Made by a program: the position numbers and the translations under genes. A DNA stretch of 64,000 nt from contig DCHZ01000003.1 in assembly GCA_002315385.1 (NCBI GenBank), positions 1-64,000 on the forward strand. The letters are read 5' to 3'. Origin of the DNA: Firmicutes bacterium UBA1739. GTDB lineage: Bacteria; Bacillota; Clostridia; Peptostreptococcales; Anaerovoracaceae. The notes beneath the pieces are model-generated. The model searched no databases and was not told the origin of the DNA. It saw nothing but the letters and a program-made list of their open reading frames with translations. Of the stretch, positions 34,156 to 43,019 are shown piece by piece (positions within the stretch are counted from its first letter, which is position 1; every line of letters starts with the position of its first letter).

Positions 34156-35049
34156 ATGGTAGGCTATGTGTCGGCGGACAAACCAAATCTCAGAATGTGG
34201 GAATACGAATTATACTGCAGCTATTATTGCGGGATATGTAAATCCATCAAGCGAAGGTACGGAAATTTTCCGAGGCTGGTGCTGAGTTATGATTCGGTTT
34301 TTCTCGCTATGCTTTTGGGGGCGCTTAATGAAGAAAAGGAAGAAATATGCAGGCAGCACTGCATAGTACATCCTGTCAGGAAAAAGAATATCTGCATAAA
34401 CAATGAAGCAGTGGATTATGCGGCTGATATCATGATAATTCTTGCATATTTTAAGGCAATAGATGATATCAATGATGACAACAGTCCGTTGGCAAGGGTT
34501 ATGGAACTGATGTTCAGGCCTGCATACAGAAAACTGAAAGCTGTGTATCCCGGGATGTGTGAAATCATTTCGGAAGAACTGTCAAAACTGTCGGAGTACG
34601 AACATCGGAAAAGCAGCTCTCTGGATGCCACATCGGATTCATTTGCCAGAATAATGGAAGCGGCCATCGAATACAGCAGTATCCCGGAAGAGCATGGCAA
34701 AAGCAAAACCGTAATGAAAGTGATGGCTTTTTATCTGGGAAAATGGATGTATCTTATCGATGCATTTGATGACATAGAAGAAAATATTAAAGACGGAAAT
34801 TACAATCCGCTGATTTACCGATATGATTATAACAATGAGAAAGAGAATGCTGCAGTATTTCGAGAAAGAATAAGAGAACATACCGGATCGCTCCTGTTCA
34901 TGTACCTGGGAGAAATCGGAAAGGCATTGGATCTGCTTGAACTTCGTAAAAATCAGGGGATTATTGATAATATAGTATATATGGGACTAAACAGAAAAAC
35001 CGAAGAAATACTGAAGAAAGGAATCGCCGAAAATGAAAGATCCATATGA
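34156..35049 (+). CDS. DUF5685-like protein
   Basis: This protein (about 297 residues) starts [31 protein letters not shown] and has the early Cys pattern YxxYYCGxC. It is mainly alpha-helical and resembles DUF5685 proteins, which in Clostridia are found next to DnaJ-like genes. Parts of its pattern (SYDSVFLAM, DDxxDD-like DDINDD, and [11 protein letters not shown]) recall all-alpha prenyl synthase-like folds, but this is only a visual hint. The start ATG at 34156 has GAGG five bases upstream. It overlaps the DnaJ-like gene by 17 bases, so the two work or are regulated together. Confidence 0.75.
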   Translation: MVGYVSADKPNLRMWEYELYCSYYCGICKSIKRRYGNFPRLVLSYDSVFLAMLLGALNEEKEEICRQHCIVHPVRKKNICINNEAVDYAADIMIILAYFKAIDDINDDNSPLARVMELMFRPAYRKLKAVYPGMCEIISEELSKLSEYEHRKSSSLDATSDSFARIMEAAIEYSSIPEEHGKSKTVMKVMAFYLGKWMYLIDAFDDIEENIKDGNYNPLIYRYDYNNEKENAAVFRERIREHTGSLLFMYLGEIGKALDLLELRKNQGIIDNIVYMGLNRKTEEILKKGIAENERSI

Positions 35050-35653
35050 AGTACTGGGAGTGGACAGAAATGCTTCAATTGACGAGATTAAACTGAAATA
35101 TAAGGAGCTGGTAAAACAGTATCATCCGGATAAGTACCGGAATAATCCGCTGGCATCACTTGCGGAAGAAAAAATGAAAGATATAAATGAGGCTTATGAT
35201 TATCTGATGAAGAATCATAGCGGCGGAGGCGGAAGCAACGGCGGCTATGGCGGAGGTAATTATGGCGGAGGCGGTTCATACAGCGGCAGCTACAGTCAGG
35301 GGGGCACAGATCCTCAGCTTCAGAGAGTAAGACAGATGATGAATTCCGGAAATATAGCAGCGGCTGAAAGTGAGCTTAACAGATGCGGCAACCGTAATGC
35401 GGAATGGTTCTTTCTCAGTGGAATGATTTCCTACAGAAAAGGCTGGCAGGATGACGCGATACAGAAGATGCAGACAGCGGTAAGAATGGATCCGACGAAT
35501 CAGGAATACCGTCAGGGATTAAACTCCATAATGAATGTCGGCGGAGCCTACAGAAATACCGCTTATGGGCGGGGATATAATTCGTCACAGGACATGTTAT
35601 GTACACTGTGTCAGGCTTACATCTGCTTTGACTGTCTTTGTGATTGTATTTAG
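35033..35653 (+). CDS. J-domain protein with Gly-rich linker and Cys-rich tail
   Basis: Residues 1-62 are a J domain with the HPD motif (YHPDKY), which stimulates DnaK-type ATPases. A Gly/Ser/Tyr-rich linker (about 63-95) follows, then a TPR-like helical region (about 97-165) and a Cys-rich end ([17 protein letters not shown]) with two CxxC pairs. It lacks the DnaJ zinc and substrate domains, so it is a specialised co-chaperone, possibly for the overlapping DUF5685-like protein or the following membrane protein. Confidence 0.8.
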   Translation: MKDPYEVLGVDRNASIDEIKLKYKELVKQYHPDKYRNNPLASLAEEKMKDINEAYDYLMKNHSGGGGSNGGYGGGNYGGGGSYSGSYSQGGTDPQLQRVRQMMNSGNIAAAESELNRCGNRNAEWFFLSGMISYRKGWQDDAIQKMQTAVRMDPTNQEYRQGLNSIMNVGGAYRNTAYGRGYNSSQDMLCTLCQAYICFDCLCDCI

Positions 35654-35683
35654 TGGGATACAAAGTTGGAAGAAGGCGAAATT

Positions 35684-36208
35684 GTGAAAAAGAGTAATAG
35701 CAGAAGTATAGCTTTGTGCGGGATTTTTCTGGCAGCGGCAATGGCGGCACTGATTGCGGCATCCTTTGTGCCGGGAATAGAGCTTTCCCTTCTGGCAGTC
35801 TCAACCGTTGTGGGTGCTTTTGCGGTTATTGAAGCCGGGCCGAAGTACGGAATTGTTTTTTACGCGGCGGCAAGTCTGCTGGGACTGATAATAGTACCGG
35901 TAAAGACGGTCATGATTCCGTATATTATGTTTTTCGGATTGTATCCGGTTGTCAAATATTTTGCGGAAAAAAACAGCAAACCGCTGATTCAGCTGCTGAT
36001 AAAATCAGTATATTTTGCAGCTGTGCTGATTATTGCATATTTTGTGCTGTTTCAAATATTTTTCGGCAGTGTGAAGCTGCCGGGCAGTGTGCCGACGGCT
36101 GTAATACTGCCGGCATCTGTGGTATTGTTTTTCCTTCTGGATGCAATACTGACCGCTGTTATTAATGTATATATTGTGCGTGTTCATTCTGGACTGAGGA
36201 ACAGATGA
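35684..36208 (+). CDS. Six-helix membrane protein, ECF S-component-like
   Basis: The product (about 174 residues) has five or six membrane segments separated by short loops, similar in size and hydropathy to the substrate-binding (S) components of ECF vitamin transporters. I see no specific S-component motif and no ecfAT genes in the window. I chose GTG 35684 because AGAAGG is seven bases upstream; TTG 35666 is an alternative. It lies 30 bases after the J-domain gene and 23 bases before the fusion gene. Confidence 0.65.
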   Translation: MKKSNSRSIALCGIFLAAAMAALIAASFVPGIELSLLAVSTVVGAFAVIEAGPKYGIVFYAAASLLGLIIVPVKTVMIPYIMFFGLYPVVKYFAEKNSKPLIQLLIKSVYFAAVLIIAYFVLFQIFFGSVKLPGSVPTAVILPASVVLFFLLDAILTAVINVYIVRVHSGLRNR

Positions 36209-36231
36209 ATGACTGAAATGAGGTGATTTGT

Positions 36232-38064
36232 ATGTTAGGTGCAATTATTGGAAACATCATAGGAAGCCCGTATGAATTCGACGGCGTAAAGGTGGAGGAA
36301 AGAGAGTTTCCTTTGTTTAAAGATGAATCGGATTTTACGGATGATACAGTTATGGCTCTGGCAATTGCCGAGGCTTTGCTTGAAGGCGGAGAACAGAATG
36401 ACCGGAAAAAACTCAGAGCACTGGTTATAGAAAAAATGCGAAAGCTGGGTCGTTATTATGCAAATGCCGGATACGGGGATTTATTCATGGAATGGCTCTG
36501 CAAAGAAGAGGATGAACCTTACGGAAGCTACGGCAGCGGTGCCGCAATGAGGGTTGCACCGGTGGCGTGGATGTATGAAGATTTGGAAACTGTGGAAGAA
36601 ATCGCAGAGCTTACCGCATCGGTTACTCATAATCATCCGGAAGGAATAAAAGGTGCGAAGGCTGTTGCGGCTGCGATTTTCATGGCAAGAACAGGCTCAA
36701 GCAGATATGATATAAAAAAATATGTTGAAGAAAAATACGGATATAATCTAAGCCGGGAGCTCAGCGAGCTTCAGAGAGAAGGAAAGAACTCTTCTGACAG
36801 TGAAGTTGTTGTGCCGGGTGCACTGATTGCATTCCTGGAGAGTGAGGATTTTGAAAGTGCTGTCCGAAAGGCGGTTTCGATAGGCGGAAATACAGATACC
36901 CTGGGAGCTGTTGCAGGAGCTGTTGCCGAGGCATATTATTCTCTGGGGGATTCGATTAAGAAAGAAGCTTTTAAACGTCTTCCCGCTAATCTGATGAAAA
37001 TAATGGATGAGTGGCATGTTAGGATGAATAAGAAAAAGACCGAGAAAATGTATTATGATGAGGCTGTAAGATATGCTACGATGATGCATGAGGGACAGAA
37101 CAGAATCGGGGGAGAGCCTTATGTTACTCATCCTCTGGCTGTTGCGGAGATTCTAAAGAAAAAGGGCTTTCCTATTGAATATAGAATTGCGGCTGTTTTC
37201 CATGACCTTCTGGAGGATACAGAGGCTGAGGACGATGTAATAATGGCATATGGCGGACAGGAAGTTCTTAAAGCGGTTAAGCTGATGACAAAAGAATACA
37301 ACTATAACATGGCTGACTATATTGAGCGAATCAAGGCAAATCCGATTACAATGAATGTTAAGGCGGCTGACAGACTGCATAATCTTTCGACAGCCGGTGT
37401 GACTGACTGGAGATTTAAAAAGAGATATGTTGAAGAAACAAAAAAATGGTTTTATGATTTCCCGGGATGGGAGGATGAGATAAAAGCCATAAATGAGAGC
37501 CTGGAAAAAACTATTCCGGAGGAATACCGAAGCAAACCGGAGGAGGAAGCGAAAAAAGGTCTGCCTCTGAAAAACCTGTTTGAAATGTCGGGCGAAGTGT
37601 TTACCAGACTGGACAAAGGTGCATTCCTGACAACCAAAAGTGAGGGACGCAAGAATACAATGATAATTTCCTGGGGCGCTCTGGGAGAAATCTGGGGAAA
37701 ACCCATGATGATGATTATGGTCAGAAAGTCGCGGTTTACTCATGACATACTGGAAAAGAGCAGAGGATTTACCGTTTCCTTCACTGAACCGGGCATGTTC
37801 AATCAGGAGAAGGGAGTGGCCGGTACTATGTCCGGCAGAAGCCTGAACAAGTTTGCAAAAACAGGACTTATGATTAAAGATGCAAAGTATGTGGATGCAC
37901 CTGTGCTTGACATACCGGGAATGCATTTCGAGTGCAGTATATTCTATACAACGGATGTTGACGCCGGTGGAATGTCAAAGGAAAATTTCGAAGAGTTTTA
38001 TTCCGACAATGATATTCATACATTATACTTTGCTGAAATTATTGAAGCATACAGAACTGAGTAA
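36232..38064 (+). CDS. Three-domain fusion: ADP-ribosylglycohydrolase, HD (SpoT/MESH1-like) hydrolase, flavin reductase
   Basis: The 610-residue protein is one open frame with three units. Residues 1-262 are an ADP-ribosylglycohydrolase (start MLGAIIGNIIGSPYEF, metal motifs FTDDT at 35-39 and NTDT at 220-223). Residues 270-420 are an HD hydrolase of the RelA/SpoT-hydrolase or MESH1 type, with His300, His324-Asp325, Glu328-Asp329 and Asp380 in THPLAVAEIL, FHDLLEDTE and KAADRLHNL. Residues 445-610 are an FMN-binding split-barrel flavin reductase. All metal residues appear intact, so each part may be active. MESH1 enzymes hydrolyse ppGpp or NADPH, and flavin reductases use NAD(P)H, so a joint role in nicotinamide nucleotide or ADP-ribose turnover is a reasonable guess. 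AGGTGA precedes ATG 36232. Confidence 0.82.
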   Translation: MLGAIIGNIIGSPYEFDGVKVEEREFPLFKDESDFTDDTVMALAIAEALLEGGEQNDRKKLRALVIEKMRKLGRYYANAGYGDLFMEWLCKEEDEPYGSYGSGAAMRVAPVAWMYEDLETVEEIAELTASVTHNHPEGIKGAKAVAAAIFMARTGSSRYDIKKYVEEKYGYNLSRELSELQREGKNSSDSEVVVPGALIAFLESEDFESAVRKAVSIGGNTDTLGAVAGAVAEAYYSLGDSIKKEAFKRLPANLMKIMDEWHVRMNKKKTEKMYYDEAVRYATMMHEGQNRIGGEPYVTHPLAVAEILKKKGFPIEYRIAAVFHDLLEDTEAEDDVIMAYGGQEVLKAVKLMTKEYNYNMADYIERIKANPITMNVKAADRLHNLSTAGVTDWRFKKRYVEETKKWFYDFPGWEDEIKAINESLEKTIPEEYRSKPEEEAKKGLPLKNLFEMSGEVFTRLDKGAFLTTKSEGRKNTMIISWGALGEIWGKPMMMIMVRKSRFTHDILEKSRGFTVSFTEPGMFNQEKGVAGTMSGRSLNKFAKTGLMIKDAKYVDAPVLDIPGMHFECSIFYTTDVDAGGMSKENFEEFYSDNDIHTLYFAEIIEAYRTE

Positions 38065-38090
38065 AAGTATTCGGCATTGAACAGATTAAG

Positions 38091-38116
38091 GGGCGGCGGA
38101 AAGCCGCCCGAATTTT
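38091..38116 (+). terminator. Terminator after the fusion gene
   Basis: GGGCGGC (38091-38097) pairs perfectly with GCCGCCC (38103-38109), followed by GAATTTTA. The T run is short but the stem is very stable. Confidence 0.7.
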
Positions 38117-38179
38117 ATAACTGATAATATTACACACAGCAGCATCAATGCGACTGTGTATTCGAAAAAGGTGTATTTT

Positions 38180-38767
38180 ATGAACATATTTGACAGAATT
38201 CAGACTGTGGATTTCAGAATACTTGACTGGATTCAGGCTAATCTGCGGTCTGATGCCATGGACACGATAATGCAGATTTTCAGCTTTCTGGCTGAATACG
38301 GGTGGCTGTGGATACTTACGGCAGTAGTCTGCCTCGTTCTGCCCGAAAAAAGACGGCTTGGTGCGGCCATAGGGCTGGCACTGATTATTGAAAGCGTGGT
38401 AATAAATATTTTCCTGAAGAATATGGTATGCAGGACACGCCCATATGATATCAATACAAGCATCGCATTGATAATAGAACCTCAGAATGATTATTCTTTC
38501 CCGTCGGGTCATTCGGCGGCTTCCTTTGCCGCTTCCGTAGCGATTTATCGCTTCAGTAAACCTGTCGGTATTATTTCACTGGTGATTGCTGCGATTATTT
38601 CTTTTTCAAGGCTGTATCTTTACGTTCACTTTCCTTCGGATGTGCTGGCAGGAATTATAATAGGCGTATTGGCAGGAATAGCAGCGGTTAGAATAGTAAG
38701 AACAAAAGCTATGGAGGAAAAGCTGTTTCAGAAAATTGAAGGAAAGAGACTTTTTAAAAGGAAATAA
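38180..38767 (+). CDS. PAP2-family phosphatase (undecaprenyl pyrophosphatase-like)
   Basis: The protein (about 195 residues) has five or six membrane segments and the three PAP2 motifs: KNMVCRTRPYD, FPSGHSAASFA and SRLYLYVHFPSDVLAG. Such proteins of the BcrC type recycle undecaprenyl pyrophosphate for wall synthesis. The start ATG at 38180 has AAGGTG upstream; a GTG at 38156 would put the ribosome site inside the gene. Its stop is two bases before the aroB fusion gene. Confidence 0.87.
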   Translation: MNIFDRIQTVDFRILDWIQANLRSDAMDTIMQIFSFLAEYGWLWILTAVVCLVLPEKRRLGAAIGLALIIESVVINIFLKNMVCRTRPYDINTSIALIIEPQNDYSFPSGHSAASFAASVAIYRFSKPVGIISLVIAAIISFSRLYLYVHFPSDVLAGIIIGVLAGIAAVRIVRTKAMEEKLFQKIEGKRLFKRK

Positions 38768-38769
38768 AA

Positions 38770-40557
38770 ATGAGAGAAATAGAGATTAGTGTATCGAGCA
38801 GGTACAGTTATTATCTGGAAAGAGGCCTTATTGACCGGGTAGGTGAGCTGATTTCCGAAAAAATAGGCAAATGTAAAATTCTGGTAATATCAGATGATGT
38901 GGTGGATTCTGTGTATGGAAACAGAATAGCGGAATCCTTAACAAAAGCAGGCTACAATCCTCTGAGCTATGTGTTTGAACATGGGGAAAAATCAAAAAAT
39001 GCAATGACATTAAATGACATGCTGGAGTTCCTGGCAGAGAATTATTTCACCAGAAATGATGTTCTCCTGGCTTTTGGCGGCGGGGTTGTCGGAGATCTGA
39101 CGGGTTTTGCGGCGGCAGTGTTTTCAAGAGGAATGCGTTATATTCAGTTTCCGACAACATTTCTGGCTGCAATAGATTCGTCTGTCGGAGGGAAAACGGC
39201 AGTAAATCTGAAAGCCGGCAAAAATCTTGCGGGAGTGATTTATCAGCCGGTTATGGTAGTATGCGATCCGGATGCTTTTGATACGCTGGAACCTTCAACC
39301 TTCGCGGAGGGTACTGCCGAAGCATTGAAGTACGGAATTCTGGCTGATAAAAGAATGTTTTCGAGGATTTCCAAGGCCACATTCAGAAATAATATTGAGG
39401 ATATTATTGAAAGCTGTGTGGGAATAAAGGCGGCGGTGGTTTCTGAGGATGAATTTGACAACGGAAAGAGGCAGCTGCTTAATCTTGGACATACTTTTGC
39501 ACATTCTATTGAGAAAAACAGCGGTTATTCAATAAGCCACGGAGAAGCCGTGGGAATCGGTTTGCTGATGGCATCAAAGGCTGCTGCGGCAAGGTCAATA
39601 TGCAAGTCCGATGTGGTGGAAAAGATATATGAAGCACTTGTAAGAAACGGACTGCCTACGGGCTGCGGAATTTCCAGGGATAAGATAGCCGAAGGGCTGC
39701 TGAATGATAAAAAAAGGAATGGAAACAGTATTAATATGGTTTTTCCCGAAAAAATAGGAAAATGTGAAATAATAAATGTATCCGTGGATGAAATAGGTAA
39801 TCTGGTTAAGGATGCCATGAAAACCGAGGCCGTAAGGAAGAAAAACGGAGATGGGAAGAATCAGGGAATTGAGAGCGAAAGAATCAGAATAATTGAAAAT
39901 ATGATTTCTCACAGGGTTCTTCTGGCCGCGGCACTGGCTGACAGGGAAACGATTTTTAAAATGGATAAAACTAATGAAGACATCGATACTATGATTGAGT
40001 GTCTGAAGGAGCTTGGTGCCGATACGGAGATAAGGAAAGGCGGTCTGTGTAAGGTAACACCGATTTCCATGAATCAGAGTGGAGAAGGAAACGGCTTTCT
40101 GCCGATAATTAACTGTAAGAATAACGCTACGGCATTCAGGCTGCTGGTACCTGTAATTGCCGCTATGAAGAGAGCAGTATTTGTTTCGGGAACCGGAGAG
40201 CTTTCAAAAACTCCTTTTGATGATATTATTGAATCAATGGAGCCTCTGGGAAGTGTTTTCAGATATGACCATTTCCCCTTTGAACTCAGCGGGGAGCTTA
40301 AGTCCGGAGAACTGGTTTTTGACCGGAATGTATCGGTTCAGTTTCTGTCAGGATTACTGATGGCACTGCCTCTTGTTGAGGGTGACAGCAGGATAATAAT
40401 GGAAAGTGAGCCTGACGACATGGAATATGTTAATAATACTCTCAGGGTTCTGGTGGAATTCGGAATAAATGTGGAAAAAAACGACAGTGTTTTTGTAATT
40501 AACGGAAATCAGAGTTACAAATCCCCGTCGGGATTTGAAATATATGACCTGGTGTAG
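38770..40557 (+). CDS. aroB: 3-dehydroquinate synthase fused to an EPSP synthase domain-II-like half
   Basis: Residues 1-350 are a complete AroB: FGGGVVGDLTGFAA (102-115), PTTFLAAIDSSVGGKTAVN, and the zinc ligands Glu184, His241 and His257. Residues about 367-595 resemble the contiguous inner domain of EPSP synthase (AroA, about residues 20-242 of the E. coli enzyme): ISHRVLLAAALAD, NNATAFRLL, VQFLSGLLMALPLVEGD and QSYKSPSGFE. The outer AroA domain is missing. Key residues differ: the catalytic Lys of DKSISHR aligns with Asn377 or Met378, and the Arg after LRKR aligns with Thr481. So the AroA part is probably not catalytic. aroQ follows at 40.6 kb. Single continuous frame, so not a frameshift. 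Confidence 0.9.
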   Translation: MREIEISVSSRYSYYLERGLIDRVGELISEKIGKCKILVISDDVVDSVYGNRIAESLTKAGYNPLSYVFEHGEKSKNAMTLNDMLEFLAENYFTRNDVLLAFGGGVVGDLTGFAAAVFSRGMRYIQFPTTFLAAIDSSVGGKTAVNLKAGKNLAGVIYQPVMVVCDPDAFDTLEPSTFAEGTAEALKYGILADKRMFSRISKATFRNNIEDIIESCVGIKAAVVSEDEFDNGKRQLLNLGHTFAHSIEKNSGYSISHGEAVGIGLLMASKAAAARSICKSDVVEKIYEALVRNGLPTGCGISRDKIAEGLLNDKKRNGNSINMVFPEKIGKCEIINVSVDEIGNLVKDAMKTEAVRKKNGDGKNQGIESERIRIIENMISHRVLLAAALADRETIFKMDKTNEDIDTMIECLKELGADTEIRKGGLCKVTPISMNQSGEGNGFLPIINCKNNATAFRLLVPVIAAMKRAVFVSGTGELSKTPFDDIIESMEPLGSVFRYDHFPFELSGELKSGELVFDRNVSVQFLSGLLMALPLVEGDSRIIMESEPDDMEYVNNTLRVLVEFGINVEKNDSVFVINGNQSYKSPSGFEIYDLV

Positions 40558-40617
40558 TGCGGCGGTTCAATAATTGAAAAGCGCGGCTTTTTTCAGACGT
40601 ATATGAGGAGGAATGTG

Positions 40618-41052
40618 ATGAAAATTCTGGTGCTGAACGGACCTAATCTGAATATGTTGGGTATAAGAGAAAAAGACATATACGGTGAGCAGACATATCC
40701 CGAACTGGTGGGATATATTGAAAGAATTGCGGAGGATGAGTCTGCCGAAATTGAGATTTATCAAAGCAATCATGAGGGAATTCTTATTGACAGAATACAG
40801 GAGGCATATGGTACGGCGGATGCAATCATTATCAACGGCGGAGGTTACACTCATACCAGCATTGCAATAATGGACGCAATAAAAGCGGTACAGCTTCCTG
40901 CTGTTGAGGTTCATCTTTCGGATATCAGTTCAAGAGAGGATTTCAGAAAACTGTCTTATTTATCACAGGTCTGTGAAAAGACAATCATGGGTAAAGGATT
41001 TGCGGGATATGCGGAGGCTATCCGTTATCTCTGCGAAAAATACGGTAAATGA
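40618..41052 (+). CDS. aroQ: Type II 3-dehydroquinate dehydratase
   Basis: This 144-residue protein has NGPNLNMLGIREKDIYG (catalytic Tyr and Arg), NGGGYTHTSIA and EVHLSDISSREDFR, the full set for type II dehydroquinase. It acts right after AroB in the shikimate pathway. The start ATG at 40618 has GAGGAGG upstream; an ATG at 40603 precedes that site. It is 60 bases after the aroB fusion gene, so likely the same operon. Confidence 0.96.
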   Translation: MKILVLNGPNLNMLGIREKDIYGEQTYPELVGYIERIAEDESAEIEIYQSNHEGILIDRIQEAYGTADAIIINGGGYTHTSIAIMDAIKAVQLPAVEVHLSDISSREDFRKLSYLSQVCEKTIMGKGFAGYAEAIRYLCEKYGK

Positions 41053-41119
41053 ATAATCCCGGCTTTGCCGGAAAAAAGAGTGTGGGATATATTTTAAAGG
41101 AAAAGGAGAATGTGGTATT

Positions 41120-42313
41120 ATGATTAGTAATTCAATGAAGAAAATCGTGGAGAACAGTTCTGCTATCAGGGCAATGTTTGAAGAGGGGGAAAGGCTGGCA
41201 TCGATTCACGGAAAAGAGAATGTTTTTGATTTCAGTCTCGGCAATCCTAATGTTGCGGCACCGGAAATGGTAAGGGATGCAATTATCGATATCCTGATGC
41301 ACGAGGACACTCTTATGGTTCACGGATATATGAACAATGCCGGATATGTCGATGTAAGAAAGGATATTGCGGACAGTTTGAACCGAAAGCAGGGCACGGA
41401 TTTTACCGAGGCCAATATTCTTATGACAGTGGGCGCTGCGGGAGGTCTGAATGTAATACTCAAAGTTCTTCTGAATCCCGGAGACGAGGTCATCACATTT
41501 GCACCGTTTTTCGGAGAATATACTAATTATGTAAACAATTTTGGCGGGGTTCTGAAGGCAGTGGAACCGGATCTGAAGCATTTCCAGCTGAATCTGGAGA
41601 GCTTTGAGAAAATGATTACTCCTCTGACTAAAGCTGTTATTATCAACAATCCGAATAATCCGACCGGTGTTGTGTATTCAGAGGATACAATAAAGAGTCT
41701 GGCAGATATTATGAACAGAAAACAGAAGGAATTCGGAACGTCGATTTATCTGATTTCGGATGAACCGTACAGAGAACTGGTTTATGACGGGGTGGAAGTT
41801 CCGTGTCTTACAAAATACTATGACAATACTATCATCGGTTACTCTTTTTCAAAATCGCTTTCACTTCCGGGGGACAGAATCGGTTATCTGGTAATACCTT
41901 TCAGTCTGGATGATTATGAGGATGTGTTTGACGGAGCCTGTGCGGCAAACAGAATTCTGGGGTTTGTAAATGCTCCTTCAATAATTCAGAGGGCTGCGGC
42001 AAGATGCTGCGATGAAAAAACAGATGTGTATTTTTATGACGAAAACAGGAAAATCCTCTATGGTGCGCTGACTGATTACGGATTTGACTGCGTTAAGCCT
42101 CAGGGTGCATTCTATCTTTTCATGAAATCTCCGGTGGAGAATGAGGTGGAATTCTGTGAAGCGGCGAAAAAACATAACCTGCTTCTGGTCAGAGGAAGAG
42201 CTTTCGGATGCCCGGGTTATGTAAGACTTGCTTATTGCGTTTCAAGAGAAACGGTAGTCAATTCACTGCCTGCATTTAAGGCGCTGGCTGAAGAGTATGG
42301 ACTGATAAAGTAA
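41120..42313 (+). CDS. Class I/II pyridoxal-phosphate aminotransferase
   Basis: The 397-residue protein has the fold-type I pattern NNPNNPTGVVYS, SDEPYRELVYDG and the Schiff-base lysine in YSFSKSLSLPGDRIG, plus RLAYCVS near the end with the carboxylate-binding Arg. It belongs to the aspartate aminotransferase superfamily. Lying after aroB-aroQ, an aromatic aminotransferase role is plausible but not shown. A 68-base gap holds AAGGAG before the ATG. Confidence 0.9.
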   Translation: MISNSMKKIVENSSAIRAMFEEGERLASIHGKENVFDFSLGNPNVAAPEMVRDAIIDILMHEDTLMVHGYMNNAGYVDVRKDIADSLNRKQGTDFTEANILMTVGAAGGLNVILKVLLNPGDEVITFAPFFGEYTNYVNNFGGVLKAVEPDLKHFQLNLESFEKMITPLTKAVIINNPNNPTGVVYSEDTIKSLADIMNRKQKEFGTSIYLISDEPYRELVYDGVEVPCLTKYYDNTIIGYSFSKSLSLPGDRIGYLVIPFSLDDYEDVFDGACAANRILGFVNAPSIIQRAAARCCDEKTDVYFYDENRKILYGALTDYGFDCVKPQGAFYLFMKSPVENEVEFCEAAKKHNLLLVRGRAFGCPGYVRLAYCVSRETVVNSLPAFKALAEEYGLIK

Positions 42314-42338
42314 TAGTATAGAGCATCTAAATTATTAA

Positions 42339-42375
42339 AACGCACGGACGTCGGATGACGGCCGTGCGTTCTTTT
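42339..42375. terminator. Bidirectional terminator between aminotransferase and trxA
   Basis: AACGCACGG (42339-42347) pairs perfectly with CCGTGCGTT (42362-42370); inside, CGTC/GACG forms a second stem. TTCTTTT follows, and AAAA precedes, so it works for both converging genes. Confidence 0.88.
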
Positions 42376-42401
42376 ACAATGGTTTAATACAATTGCCGGA
42401 G

Positions 42402-42728
42402 TTAGAGCAGTGCTTCTATCTTAGATTCAATAACAGGCTGAGGATATCCGCCTACAAGTCTTTCTTTGATTTCACCATTTTTGACAAAAATCATTGTCGG
42501 GATGCTGATAACCTGATGCTCCATGGCGAGCTGCTGATTGCTGTCAACGTTAATTTTGCAGATTTTAAGCCTGCCGGTGTATTTTTCCGCGAGATTATCA
42601 AGAACCGGCGCCAGTGCCTGGCATGGTCCGCACCAATCGGCATAAAAATCCACCAGAACCGGTATGTCTGACTTTTTAACTTCAGTTTCGAAAGAATCAC
42701 TGTTAATATATTTTACTCTATCACTCAT
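42402..42728 (-). CDS. trxA: Thioredoxin
   Basis: The 108-residue protein has the WCGPC active site (in FYADWCGPC) and the cis-proline motif SIPTMIFVKNG. It is a standard cytosolic thioredoxin. AGGAGG lies eight bases before the ATG. An extended -10 promoter and a 15-base palindrome lie upstream. Confidence 0.96.
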   Translation of the reverse strand: MSDRVKYINSDSFETEVKKSDIPVLVDFYADWCGPCQALAPVLDNLAEKYTGRLKICKINVDSNQQLAMEHQVISIPTMIFVKNGEIKERLVGGYPQPVIESKIEALL

Positions 42729-42758
42729 TTTATTCTCCTCCTTTTATCTGATGCAGTT

Positions 42759-42767
42759 ATTATATCA
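42759..42767 (-). promoter_or_regulatory. Extended -10 promoter for trxA
   Basis: Minus-strand TGATATAAT (42767-42759). No good -35 at the right distance. A palindrome at 42787-42801 covers the region where the -35 would be expected. Confidence 0.6.
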
Positions 42768-42786
42768 TTATTCTTCGGGAATTATT

Positions 42787-42801
42787 GTAATCAGATTACA
42801 T
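42787..42801. promoter_or_regulatory. Operator-like palindrome upstream of trxA
   Basis: TGTAATC-A-GATTACA is a perfect 7+1+7 dyad. It overlaps the expected -35 region of trxA, a position typical for a repressor or activator. The regulator is unknown. Confidence 0.5.
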
Positions 42802-42952
42802 AAATTCTTATTTTTTATTATATGCTTCACCGATACATAATCTCTGTTTAAATCTGACCTGCACTCAGATACATGATTATGCCTTATTTCATAATTGGCT
42901 GTGAACAGAAACTGAATTCTACCGGAAAAAAATACAAAAAACAATTTGAATC

Positions 42953-42981
42953 TTGATAAAAATGCAGAAGTATCCTATAAT
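42953..42981 (+). promoter_or_regulatory. Promoter for glyA
   Basis: TTGATA (42953-42958) and TATAAT (42976-42981) are 17 bases apart, 38 bases before the ATG. Confidence 0.82.
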
Positions 42982-43019
42982 AGTAGAAATACCATGACAA
43001 TGGAAAGGGAGTGTAGAAA

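Noticed and set aside
37153..37926. 257-codon minus-strand frame inside the three-domain fusion
   Set aside because: Antisense to the HD and flavin reductase domains; no ribosome site and Cys/His-rich shadow-like composition.
36232..38064. Three-domain fusion as an artefact of a frameshift or missing stop
   Set aside because: The frame is continuous, linkers are normal in composition and no internal ribosome site with a fitting start was seen, so I keep it as one gene.
38770..40557. aroB-aroA fusion as a bifunctional enzyme
   Set aside because: Only one AroA domain is present and key catalytic residues differ, so a second enzyme activity is unlikely.
42787..42801. Possible BlaI, FNR or CcpA site at the trxA palindrome
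   Set aside because: The half-sites do not match TACA-N2-TGTA, TTGAT-N4-ATCAA or the cre consensus, so no known regulator is assigned.
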